The notes beneath the pieces were generated by a model. It searched no databases. It saw only the letters and a list, made by a program, of their open reading frames with translations, and was not told the DNA's origin. Positions 1 to 5,603 of a stretch of DNA of 5,873 nt are shown here, one piece after another. The stretch's first letter is position 1. Each line of letters starts with the position of its first letter. This stretch comes from Octadecabacter sp. (GTDB lineage Bacteria; Pseudomonadota; Alphaproteobacteria; Rhodobacterales; Rhodobacteraceae). Location: the NCBI GenBank assembly GCA_018500065.2, contig JAHBAO020000313.1, forward strand, positions 1-5,873. Reading direction: 5' to 3'. The position numbers and the translations under genes were made by a program.

Positions 1-1409
1 CCGCCGTGCAGCGCACCTGTGCTGCCGCTGACCGGACAGGCCACGCGATTTTGCACACGCTTTATGGTCAGTCGCTAAAACAGCAGGCTGAATTCTACAT
101 CGAATACTTCGCCATTGACCTGATCATGTCTGATGATGGCGTCTGCACTGGCGTTGTGTGCTGGAAACTTGATGATGGCACGATGCACGTCTTCAACGCG
201 AAGATGGTTGTTTTGGCGACAGGTGGCTATGGCCGCGCATACTTCTCAGCGACGTCTGCCCACACCTGTACGGGTGACGGTGGTGGCATGGTCGCCCGCG
301 CTGGGCTGCCGTTGCAAGATATGGAATTCGTTCAGTTCCACCCGACAGGTATCTACGGTTCCGGCTGTTTGATCACCGAGGGCGCACGGGGCGAGGGCGG
401 TTACCTCACCAACTCCGAGGGCGAGCGTTTCATGGAACGCTACGCCCCGAACTACAAAGACCTCGCGCCGCGTGACTATGTTTCCCGCTGTATGACAATG
501 GAAATCCGTGAAGGTCGCGGTGTTGGCGCAGGCGGGGATCACATCCACCTGAACCTCAACCACTTGCCTGCCGAAGCATTGGCCGAACGTCTGCCGGGTA
601 TCTCTGAATCCGCGAAAATTTTCGCAGGCGTTGACGTGAACAAGGAACCGATCCCTGTCTTGCCGACTGTGCACTACAACATGGGCGGTATTCCAACGAA
701 CTATTTTGGTGAGGTTCTGAACCCGACAAAGAAAGACCCGAACGCCATTGTGCCGGGCCTGATGGCCGTTGGTGAAGCGGGCTGTGCCTCCGTGCACGGT
801 GCGAACCGTCTTGGGTCAAACAGCCTGATCGACTTGGTCGTGTTTGGTCGCGCTGCCGCGATCCGTGCAGGTAAGGTCGTCGACCGCGACGCTGCAATTC
901 CAAGCACGCACAAGCCATCTGTGGACAAAGCGTTTGATCGTTTTGACGGGCTACGCCACGCAAACGGCGGCACCGAAACAGCCGCGCTGCGCCTTGAGAT
1001 GCAAAAAGCGATGCAAGAAGATGCCGCCGTCTTCCGCACGGACAAGACCCTGAAAGAGGGCGTCAAGAAGATGACGGACATCGCCAAGAAGATGGGCGAT
1101 CTGCACGTTACGGACCGTTCAATGGTGTGGAACTCCGATCTGATGGAAACGCTGGAATTGGCGAACCTGATGCCCAACGCATTGGCAACAATCGTTGGTG
1201 CCGAAGCCCGAAAAGAATCCCGCGGCGCCCACGCCCACGAGGATTACGCAACGCGTGACGATGAAAACTGGCGTGTGCACACGATCAGCCATGTGGACGG
1301 CGCGAAGGTCAAGCTAAGCCACCGCCCGGTTATCACCAAACCGCTAAGCACGGAAAAAGAAGGCGGCATCAACCTGAAGCGCATCGCCCCGAAAGAACGG
1401 ACCTTCTAA
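1..1409 (+). CDS. sdhA: Succinate dehydrogenase flavoprotein subunit, 5'-truncated
   Basis: Catalytic flavoprotein of complex II. It oxidises succinate to fumarate and passes electrons via FAD to SdhB on the cytoplasmic face of the inner membrane. The gene enters from the left edge; the first whole codon is GCC at 3-5, so the in-frame GTG at 6 is internal and not a start. About 468 residues are present. By comparison with E. coli SdhA (588 aa, from memory) roughly 130 N-terminal residues are missing, including the FAD Rossmann motif and the flavin-linking histidine. Counting from the codon at position 6, the active-site set is intact: H112 in QFHPTG, T124 in ITEG, R156 in APRD, H223 in HYNMGGIP and R268 in HGANR. 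These match E. coli H242, T254, R286, H354 and R399 in order and spacing. The C-terminal helical domain carries the usual ESRGAH and RDDENW motifs. The TAA stop overlaps the ATG of the next gene by one base. Identification is secure. Confidence 0.97.
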   Translation, partial: AVQRTCAAADRTGHAILHTLYGQSLKQQAEFYIEYFAIDLIMSDDGVCTGVVCWKLDDGTMHVFNAKMVVLATGGYGRAYFSATSAHTCTGDGGGMVARAGLPLQDMEFVQFHPTGIYGSGCLITEGARGEGGYLTNSEGERFMERYAPNYKDLAPRDYVSRCMTMEIREGRGVGAGGDHIHLNLNHLPAEALAERLPGISESAKIFAGVDVNKEPIPVLPTVHYNMGGIPTNYFGEVLNPTKKDPNAIVPGLMAVGEAGCASVHGANRLGSNSLIDLVVFGRAAAIRAGKVVDRDAAIPSTHKPSVDKAFDRFDGLRHANGGTETAALRLEMQKAMQEDAAVFRTDKTLKEGVKKMTDIAKKMGDLHVTDRSMVWNSDLMETLELANLMPNALATIVGAEARKESRGAHAHEDYATRDDENWRVHTISHVDGAKVKLSHRPVITKPLSTEKEGGINLKRIAPKERTF

Positions 1410-1687
1410 TGCGCGCTGCGATTCTTCTTATTGCACTGACTGCCTGTACCCCTGTTCCGATTTCACCGGAGCGGGCGGCGGAAATTTGCGAAGAGAAAGC
1501 AAGAGCCGCGCAAGGGCCGAGCGGATCTGTTACCGTCGGGACCAATAGCAATTCGGGTGGCTTTGGTGGTGTCGAGATTGGCGTTTCATCGGATTTCATC
1601 GCGGGTCGTGATCCGCTTGAAGTCTATGGCCAATGTGTCTTTGATCGGACGGGCGCATCCCCCATTCGCCCACCTGTTCTGCGCTAG
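1409..1687 (+). CDS. Small predicted lipoprotein between sdhA and sdhB (first of two)
   Basis: Predicted 92-residue lipoprotein of unknown function. It starts with a short hydrophobic signal (residues 2-12) ending in a lipobox L10-T-A-C13, so mature protein of about 80 residues would carry lipid on C13. The rest is Ser/Gly-rich in the middle (about 36-62), with two further cysteines, C27 and C76, that could form a disulfide in the periplasm. It also has an SSDFIAGRDP segment. The ATG overlaps the sdhA stop (TAATG), which suggests translational coupling; only a weak GGA is seen upstream, and re-initiation would explain that. It is co-directional with sdhA and sdhB and has no visible promoter of its own, so it is probably on the sdh transcript. 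I recognise no enzymatic domain. A role in complex II assembly is possible from position alone and is unproven. Confidence 0.8.
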   Translation: MRAAILLIALTACTPVPISPERAAEICEEKARAAQGPSGSVTVGTNSNSGGFGGVEIGVSSDFIAGRDPLEVYGQCVFDRTGASPIRPPVLR

Positions 1688-1696
1688 CTTGAGTTT

Positions 1697-1700
1697 GGAG
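1697..1700 (+). promoter_or_regulatory. Ribosome binding site that sets the second lipoprotein start
   Basis: GGAG six bases before ATG 1707. It supports this internal ATG over the longer open frame that begins inside the preceding gene. Confidence 0.7.
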
Positions 1701-1706
1701 AAAAAC

Positions 1707-2006
1707 ATGAAATTGATCGCCACACTAACTGCCGCCACCCTGACATTGTCTGCTTGTACTGTGGTCGAAACAGCCGCAGTCGATACCGGCCGCGAAGCCG
1801 CCAAAGCCGTCGTTGGCCCTATTGTTGCTGACACCATTCCTGGCCCGGCTGGCGTCGTCATCACGAATTGCGTGATCGACAACGCATCTGGCGAAGAACT
1901 GTTCACGCTAGGTGTTCAGGGTGCAACGCCCGAGAACATCTCACTCGTTTCCAATATCCTTGCACGGCCTGAAACCGTGACCTGCGCGACCTCTGCGCTG
2001 ACTTAA
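1707..2006 (+). CDS. Small predicted lipoprotein upstream of sdhB (second of two)
   Basis: Predicted 99-residue lipoprotein of unknown function. The start at ATG 1707 is chosen because GGAG at 1697-1700 sits six bases upstream and because it places a classic lipoprotein signal at the N-terminus: Lys2, a hydrophobic stretch, and lipobox L14-S-A-C17. The frame is open further upstream, but those codons overlap the previous gene and would destroy the signal. The mature part has an Ala/Val-rich segment (about 22-52) that may be helical, followed by a region with two cysteines, C55 and C93, possibly a disulfide pair. The gene lies 19 bases after the preceding lipoprotein gene and 18 bases before sdhB, so it is very likely co-transcribed with sdh. 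There is no obvious sequence similarity to the first lipoprotein apart from the signal and the two-cysteine arrangement. No domain was recognised. Confidence 0.82.
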   Translation: MKLIATLTAATLTLSACTVVETAAVDTGREAAKAVVGPIVADTIPGPAGVVITNCVIDNASGEELFTLGVQGATPENISLVSNILARPETVTCATSALT

Positions 2007-2010
2007 CAAC

Positions 2011-2015
2011 AGGAG
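2011..2015 (+). promoter_or_regulatory. Ribosome binding site of sdhB
   Basis: AGGAG nine bases before ATG 2025. It is a strong match to the anti-Shine-Dalgarno sequence and fixes the sdhB start, so sdhB can be translated independently of the lipoprotein gene ahead of it. Confidence 0.75.
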
Positions 2016-2024
2016 CCTACAGAC

Positions 2025-2804
2025 ATGGTTCAACTGACCCTGCCCAAGAATTCCCGCATGACGACTGGTAAAACATGGCCCAAGCCTGAAGGTGCCAGCA
2101 ATCTGCGCAAAGTGCAGATCTATCGCTGGAACCCTGACGATGGGAAAAACCCGAGCTTGGACACGTATTTCGTGGACTTGGACAGCTGTGGACCGATGGT
2201 TCTGGACGTTCTCATCAAGATCAAAAGCGAGATTGACCCGACGCTGACGTTCCGCCGTTCGTGTCGCGAAGGAATCTGCGGATCTTGCGCGATGAACATC
2301 GATGGCATCAACACATTGGCTTGCATCTACGGCATGGACGAGATCAAGGGCGACATCAAAATTTACCCGCTGCCGCACATGCCTGTGGTGAAGGATTTGA
2401 TCCCCGACCTGACGCACTTCTACGCGCAGCACGCCTCCGTTATGCCGTGGCTTGAGACCAAGACAAACCGCCCCGCGAAAGAGTGGAAGCAGTCTGTTGA
2501 TGACCGCAAAAAGCTTGATGGTTTGTATGAGTGCGTCATGTGTGCGTGCTGTTCCACATCTTGCCCATCTTATTGGTGGAACGGTGATCGCTATCTTGGG
2601 CCAGCAGCCTTGCTGCATGCCTACCGCTGGATCATCGATTCACGCGATGAGGCCACGGGCGAGCGTTTGGATGACCTTGAGGATCCGTTTAAATTGTACC
2701 GCTGCCACACGATCATGAACTGCGCCAAGACGTGCCCGAAGGGGCTGAACCCAGCGGCCGCGATTGCCCATGTTAAAAAGATGATGATCGAACGGACGGT
2801 TTGA
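2025..2804 (+). CDS. sdhB: Succinate dehydrogenase iron-sulfur subunit
   Basis: Iron-sulfur subunit of complex II. It relays electrons from SdhA flavin through three clusters to ubiquinone at the membrane anchor. The protein is 259 aa, complete and typical for alphaproteobacteria. The N-terminal ferredoxin-like domain (about 28-125) has the [2Fe-2S] ligands C80, C85, C88 and C100. The C-terminal domain has CVMCACCSTSCP with C170, C173 and C176, plus C237, for [4Fe-4S], and C180, C227 and C233 for [3Fe-4S]. All eleven cysteines fall at a constant offset of 21 or 25 from the E. coli SdhB positions. P181, S182 and W185 correspond to the quinone-site P160, S161 and W164 of E. coli. The N-terminus is about 21 residues longer than in E. 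coli. The gene ends with tandem in-frame stops (TGA TAA) and is followed by a terminator. Identification is secure. Confidence 0.98.
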   Translation: MVQLTLPKNSRMTTGKTWPKPEGASNLRKVQIYRWNPDDGKNPSLDTYFVDLDSCGPMVLDVLIKIKSEIDPTLTFRRSCREGICGSCAMNIDGINTLACIYGMDEIKGDIKIYPLPHMPVVKDLIPDLTHFYAQHASVMPWLETKTNRPAKEWKQSVDDRKKLDGLYECVMCACCSTSCPSYWWNGDRYLGPAALLHAYRWIIDSRDEATGERLDDLEDPFKLYRCHTIMNCAKTCPKGLNPAAAIAHVKKMMIERTV

Positions 2805-2832
2805 TAAACGACAGAACGTTTTACGAAGTTAG

Positions 2833-2870
2833 AAAAGCGGCGCCTTAAACTCGGGGCGCCGCTTTTTGTT
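2833..2870 (+). terminator. Rho-independent terminator of the sdh operon
   Basis: A perfect 12-bp stem pairs AAAAGCGGCGCC (2833-2844) with GGCGCCGCTTTT (2855-2866), enclosing a 10-base loop and running into TTTTTGTTT. It starts 28 bases after the sdhB stop. The A-rich left foot means it could also terminate transcription on the opposite strand, though no gene there needs it. This marks the end of the sdh transcript and means the next gene needs its own promoter. Confidence 0.93.
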
Positions 2871-2898
2871 TGCTACGGGACGCTCCGCGGGGGATATT
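2870..2898 (+). promoter_or_regulatory. Possible weak promoter for the DUF1989 gene
   Basis: TTGCTA (2870-2875) and GATATT (2893-2898) are separated by 17 bases, each matching four of six consensus positions. A promoter is needed in this 59-base gap because a strong terminator precedes it. The -10 half is part of a GATATTTTTG sequence that I recall as recurring near gene boundaries in Rhodobacterales, so the match could be coincidental. Confidence 0.25.
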
Positions 2899-2925
2899 TT
2901 TGAAACAAAGGCAAGGGGAAGAAAG

Positions 2926-3768
2926 ATGTCAGAACCTGTAGACGCAGCCGCACGCCGTGCGGTTGAACCTGTAATCTGTTATCCGATCACGGATTTGCCG
3001 CAGCCTGATTTGGCGCTTTATCAGCGCGCGGCTGAGGGCGCGGTTGTGACGAACGAGGCCACAGCGCAGCCCCGTGAGGCGGCATGTATTACGGTGCCTG
3101 CAGGTAGCTTTTTGCGCATCACCTCGGTTGAAGGGTCGCAAGTAGGAGACCTTAACCTGTTTAATTTGGGTGATTTAAGCGAGCGGTTCTATTCCGGCAA
3201 GACCCGCGCGTTGCATGGAACCCACGTCAGTACCGGGGAACGCCTTTGGTCGTGTTTTCCGCAATTGCGCCCTATGGCGACGATCGTGACGGACACGCTG
3301 GACTGGTATGGAATCGACGAATACGGCGGGTCGGTGCATGACGTGATCGGCACGCGTTGCGATCCGTATACAGGGCGGCTGCTGCAGGGAAATGACTACC
3401 ACCATTGCTGCCATTCAAACCTGACCCGCGCGCTGGCAGACCATCTGGGCGTTTCCGTGCAAGAGGCCGAGCCGCATATTCATGATGTTTTAAATGTCTT
3501 TATGTGTACCGGGTTCACCCGCGACACGGGCCAGTATTTTATGAAGGCGTCTCCGGTACGGCCTGGGGATTATATTGAAATGTTCGCTGAGATTGACCTG
3601 CTCGCGGTGCTAAGCGCGTGCCCCGGTGGGGATTGCGGGGCAGAGCACACCAGCGATGCCGCGCCGTGTTTTCCGCTGCATATGTCGGTGCGCACACCGG
3701 CCAAGGACGCGCTGCAAGGTTGGATTCCCCCCAAGCGCAACGCCTATGATCGCTCGCACGGGGCCTAG
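2926..3768 (+). CDS. DUF1989 / urea carboxylase-associated family protein, stand-alone
   Basis: Predicted 280-aa cytoplasmic protein of the DUF1989 family. ATG 2926 is chosen because AGGGGA at 2914-2919 lies six bases upstream; the frame opens earlier, but those codons overlap the sdh terminator. Family hallmarks in order are a beta-barrel core with SQVGDLNLFN (71-80), a HDVIGTRCDPY block (138-148), CCHSNLTRAL (161-170), DVLNVFM (187-193) and SACPGGDC (230-237). C145, H163 and C232 are plausible metal ligands; this is inferred from conservation as I recall it. Some family members, formerly UAAP1/UAAP2, form the carboxyguanidine deiminase that acts between a guanidine carboxylase and allophanate hydrolase. 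None of those partner genes is visible here, and a single gene rather than a pair is present, so this substrate cannot be assigned. It is preceded by a terminator and converges on deoD, overlapping it by four bases. Family assignment is fairly sure, function unknown. Confidence 0.85.
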   Translation: MSEPVDAAARRAVEPVICYPITDLPQPDLALYQRAAEGAVVTNEATAQPREAACITVPAGSFLRITSVEGSQVGDLNLFNLGDLSERFYSGKTRALHGTHVSTGERLWSCFPQLRPMATIVTDTLDWYGIDEYGGSVHDVIGTRCDPYTGRLLQGNDYHHCCHSNLTRALADHLGVSVQEAEPHIHDVLNVFMCTGFTRDTGQYFMKASPVRPGDYIEMFAEIDLLAVLSACPGGDCGAEHTSDAAPCFPLHMSVRTPAKDALQGWIPPKRNAYDRSHGA

Positions 3769-4469
3769 GTGAAGGCCGCTTTCAGGGCGATTTCGATCAT
3801 GTCACCAAAGCTGCGTTCGCGTTGATCTGAAGGTAGGGCTTCGCCCGTGAGCAGGTGGTCGGATACTGTCATGACCCCAAGTGCGCGGCGGCCGTAGCGG
3901 GCGGCAAGTGTGTAAAGCTCTGCTGCTTCCATTTCGACGCCCAAAATGCCGTGGCGTTGCATTTCCTTATTTAGATCGGGGCGTTCGTCGTAGAACGTAT
4001 CGGATGAATAGATGCTGCCGACATGCACACCGACGTCCGTGCCTTCCGCTGCGTGGTAGGCTTTGTGCAGAAGATCGAAGTCTGCCACAGGTGCGTAGTT
4101 TAATTCCTTGAAAATTGTAGAACTGGGTGTGGCAACGGTGCAGGCTGTCATCGCCAAGATAACATCACGCACTTTGACGTGGTCCTGCATCCCGCCACAC
4201 GAACCGATTCGAATAAGTGTCTGAACATCGAAATCGCGGATAAGTTCATTGGCGTAGATCGACATAGAAGGCATGCCCATGCCTGACCCTTGGATCGTGA
4301 CGCGATTACCGTTCCATTCACCGGTAAATCCAAACATGCCGCGTACTTCGTGGACGCATTTGGCCCCTGTCAGAAAGGTCTCAGCGGCCCATTTCGCACG
4401 GTAGGGATCACCGGGCATCAGCACGACATCAGCGATTTCTTCCTTTTCGGCACCAATATGGATGGTCAT
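3765..4469 (-). CDS. deoD: Purine nucleoside phosphorylase, DeoD type
   Basis: Phosphorolytic cleavage of purine (deoxy)nucleosides to base and (deoxy)ribose-1-phosphate, a cytoplasmic step of nucleoside salvage and catabolism. The protein is 234 aa; E. coli DeoD is 239. It aligns almost without gaps through the conserved residues: H4, G20 and R24 in MPGDPYRAK, R43 in VRGM, R87 and S90 in IRIGSCG (phosphate site), F159-Y160, V178-E-M-E181 (sugar and base site), S203-D204 and R217. D204 and R217 are the catalytic acid pair of the hexameric enzymes. The start ATG (4467-4469) has AAAGG (4478-4482 on this strand) eight bases upstream. The VEMEA motif favours DeoD over uridine phosphorylase, which belongs to the same fold. 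No deoA, deoB or deoC is adjacent, so it looks monocistronic with its own promoter. Its stop shares CTAG with the converging gene, leaving no intergenic room for a terminator. Confidence 0.95.
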   Translation of the reverse strand: MTIHIGAEKEEIADVVLMPGDPYRAKWAAETFLTGAKCVHEVRGMFGFTGEWNGNRVTIQGSGMGMPSMSIYANELIRDFDVQTLIRIGSCGGMQDHVKVRDVILAMTACTVATPSSTIFKELNYAPVADFDLLHKAYHAAEGTDVGVHVGSIYSSDTFYDERPDLNKEMQRHGILGVEMEAAELYTLAARYGRRALGVMTVSDHLLTGEALPSDQRERSFGDMIEIALKAAFT

Positions 4470-4500
4470 GCGTTTTGCCTTTCAGTGTGCAGTTAACCCG

Positions 4501-4529
4501 ATGCTAGGCCTGTGCGCGGGTGGGTTCAA
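4501..4529 (-). promoter_or_regulatory. Candidate sigma-70-type promoter of deoD
   Basis: Read on the - strand, TTGAAC (4529-4524) is followed after exactly 17 bases by TAGCAT (4506-4501). This gives a -35 with four of six consensus matches and a -10 with four of six. Transcription would begin near 4494, leaving a leader of about 25 bases that contains the AAAGG ribosome site. It is seen in sequence only. Confidence 0.5.
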
Positions 4530-4542
4530 GGGATGGGGTCGG

Positions 4543-4558
4543 GTCAGGAAATCCTGAC
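4543..4558. promoter_or_regulatory. Operator-like inverted repeat, upstream of the deoD -35
   Basis: GTCAGGA and TCCTGAC form a 7-bp dyad around AA. Its centre would lie about 56 bases upstream of the inferred deoD start of transcription, a position typical of activator sites. It also lies 60 bases before the lipoprotein gene on the other strand. The regulator is unknown. Confidence 0.4.
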
Positions 4559-4569
4559 TGGAGAATTTT

Positions 4570-4584
4570 GTGAACGTCGTTCAC
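4570..4584. promoter_or_regulatory. Operator-like perfect palindrome GTGAACG-T-CGTTCAC
   Basis: Fifteen bases with perfect 7-bp arms around a single T, 33 bases before the ATG at 4618. Placement between divergent genes suggests a repressor or activator site. The TGTGA...TCAC half-sites resemble CRP/FNR sites but are seven bases apart rather than six, so that family is not a good fit. LacI- or GntR-type binding is possible. RNA from this stretch could also form a small hairpin. Confidence 0.4.
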
Positions 4585-4605
4585 TGTGAGCGTGGGTTAC
4601 ACATG

Positions 4606-4611
4606 AAAGGA
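4606..4611 (+). promoter_or_regulatory. Ribosome binding site deciding the start of the 118-aa lipoprotein
   Basis: AAAGGA lies six bases before ATG 4618. The in-frame ATG at 4603 and GTG at 4570 lie upstream and lack an equally placed site; GTG 4570 is inside the palindrome. Confidence 0.65.
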
Positions 4612-4617
4612 CCTCAT

Positions 4618-4974
4618 ATGTTCTATAAATCAATTGGAATTCTCGCGCTTTGTGGCGGGTTGGCCGCCTGTGATGTTGTTACGCATCCGGTCGCGGTCGT
4701 TGGCCCAAGCAACACGATCTATCGCGGCACGGCCACTGCCACCCTATTTGAAGGGGGCTGGTTTCAGGTCAGCAATGGCCCCAACACCTGTCAGGGACGC
4801 TATAGCCCCGGCACGATCGGAACGACGACGACATTTCCTGTGACCTGCACAAACGGGCTTTCGGGGATTGGCACCGCGACCTATCAATCCGCGCTTGAAG
4901 GGGGTGGGGAGATCACCATGCAAGACGGCACAAAGTGGCAGTTTATCTTCGGGCGCCGCTCTCTCGGTCTTTAA
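4618..4974 (+). CDS. Small predicted lipoprotein, beta-rich, unknown function
   Basis: Predicted 118-residue lipoprotein. ATG 4618 gives a short signal with Lys4, a hydrophobic core and lipobox L15-A-A-C18; AAAGGA precedes it by six bases. The mature part (about 100 residues) is rich in Gly, Thr and aromatic residues in alternating patterns. Examples are YRGTATATL, GGWFQVS, TTTFPVTCTNGLSGIGTATY and GGGEITMQDGTKWQFIFG. This suggests a small beta-barrel or beta-sandwich with C57 and C77 possibly paired. I recognise no named family. It is divergent from deoD and followed by an exported protein gene 78 bases downstream on the same strand; whether they form an operon is unclear because a hairpin lies between them. 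Lipidation is well supported by sequence, function is not known. Confidence 0.8.
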   Translation: MFYKSIGILALCGGLAACDVVTHPVAVVGPSNTIYRGTATATLFEGGWFQVSNGPNTCQGRYSPGTIGTTTTFPVTCTNGLSGIGTATYQSALEGGGEITMQDGTKWQFIFGRRSLGL

Positions 4975-4980
4975 AGAATT

Positions 4981-5013
4981 TGCGGCGGCATTCGCGACTT
5001 GAATACCGCCGCA
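4981..5013. other. Intergenic hairpin after the lipoprotein gene, with duplicated right arm
   Basis: TGCGGCGG-C-ATTC (4981-4993) pairs with GAAT-A-CCGCCGCA (5001-5013): 12 pairs, one C/A mismatch and a 7-base loop. No T run follows on either strand, so it is not a standard intrinsic terminator. It starts six bases after the lipoprotein stop and could protect the 3' end of the message or partly stop transcription. The right arm is repeated immediately downstream. Confidence 0.5.
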
Positions 5014-5025
5014 CTCCGCCGCACT
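5006..5025 (+). repeat. Tandem duplication of the 10-mer CCGCCGCACT
   Basis: Two perfect adjacent copies (5006-5015 and 5016-5025). Each contains CCGCCGCA, which is complementary to TGCGGCGG at 4981-4988, so either copy could pair with the same left arm. Confidence 0.7.
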
Positions 5026-5052
5026 CTGGCCGCGACACAGATTGGATTTAGT

Positions 5053-5583
5053 ATGTTAAGATTTTCGACAATTGCCGTTGCCCTGATGTCGTTGTTTGCA
5101 CCCATTACGGTGTCCGCACAGAGCGCTGAAGAATTGGCATTGGTGAAGGGGATCTTTGCGCAGCTTAACCCACGCTCCATTGCAGAAAACAAAGAATTTT
5201 GCGGCTACATCGGGCTCGACGGTGCCGGTAACTTGGCTTTTTCCCAGCCGACACCGGGCAATAGCGACAGCTGCCTCGCGGATGATCCAACCAATATCGA
5301 TGTTATCACCACGTCCTATCACACCCATGCCGCGTTCTCGCCGGATTATTCCAGCGAATTGCCAAGCGGTGCGGACATGGAAGGCGATGAGGACGAAGGT
5401 ATTGATGGATGGGTCGCCACACCGGGTGGGCGGCTTTGGTATATCGACACCGAAGACATGATCACGCGGCAGATTTGCGGAATTGGGTGCGTTCCATCCG
5501 ACCCCGATTTTGTCGCCGGCGACAGCGGCATCATCGAACAAAGCTATAGCTATGATGAATTGATTATCAAACTCGACGAGTGA
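5053..5583 (+). CDS. Exported protein with JAMM/DUF4329-like motifs
   Basis: Predicted 176-aa secreted or periplasmic protein. ATG 5053 gives a signal peptide (Arg3, hydrophobic 5-18, likely cleavage after V20-S-A22); a weak GGA lies six bases upstream. An earlier TTG at 4999 is in frame but would overlap the hairpin and bury the signal. The mature part starts with a helix (24-38), then KEFCGYIG (E48, C50, G51), SYHTH (H90, H92), S105-G-A-D108, and WVATPGGRLWYID (120-132). E...HxH...SxxD is the metal-binding and catalytic pattern of JAMM/JAB peptidases, and the HTH plus SxxD and TPxG arrangement resembles DUF4329, a domain I recall from Rhs-type toxins and secreted proteins. H92 to D108 is longer than the classic HxH-x10-D spacing. 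Cysteines C50, C74, C142 and C146 could form disulfides. The C-terminus is acidic. Peptidase activity is inference. Confidence 0.75.
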   Translation: MLRFSTIAVALMSLFAPITVSAQSAEELALVKGIFAQLNPRSIAENKEFCGYIGLDGAGNLAFSQPTPGNSDSCLADDPTNIDVITTSYHTHAAFSPDYSSELPSGADMEGDEDEGIDGWVATPGGRLWYIDTEDMITRQICGIGCVPSDPDFVAGDSGIIEQSYSYDELIIKLDE

Positions 5584-5603
5584 TCGTCACGTTGTTTGAC
5601 AGT

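Noticed and set aside
6..8. GTG as the start of sdhA
   Set aside because: The frame is open to the window edge and the sequence around it is internal SdhA (RTCAAADRTGHA), so the gene is simply cut.
246..797. Long open frame on the - strand opposite sdhA
   Set aside because: It lies fully inside a securely identified gene, its translation looks like a codon-bias shadow, and no ribosome site or family motif is seen.
1557..1706. Upstream extension of the second lipoprotein frame
   Set aside because: It overlaps the preceding lipoprotein gene, lacks a ribosome site and would bury the lipoprotein signal.
1941..2618. 225-codon open frame on the - strand opposite sdhB
   Set aside because: sdhB is certain on the + strand. 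The antisense translation has no recognisable domain and is rich in the His/Arg mixtures typical of antisense frames.
4569..4584. CRP/FNR site reading of TGTGA...TCAC
   Set aside because: The half-sites are seven bases apart rather than six, and the perfect symmetry is better described as GTGAACG-T-CGTTCAC.
5056..5541. 161-codon open frame on the - strand opposite the exported protein gene
   Set aside because: The + strand frame has a signal peptide and ordered motifs, while the antisense frame has neither.
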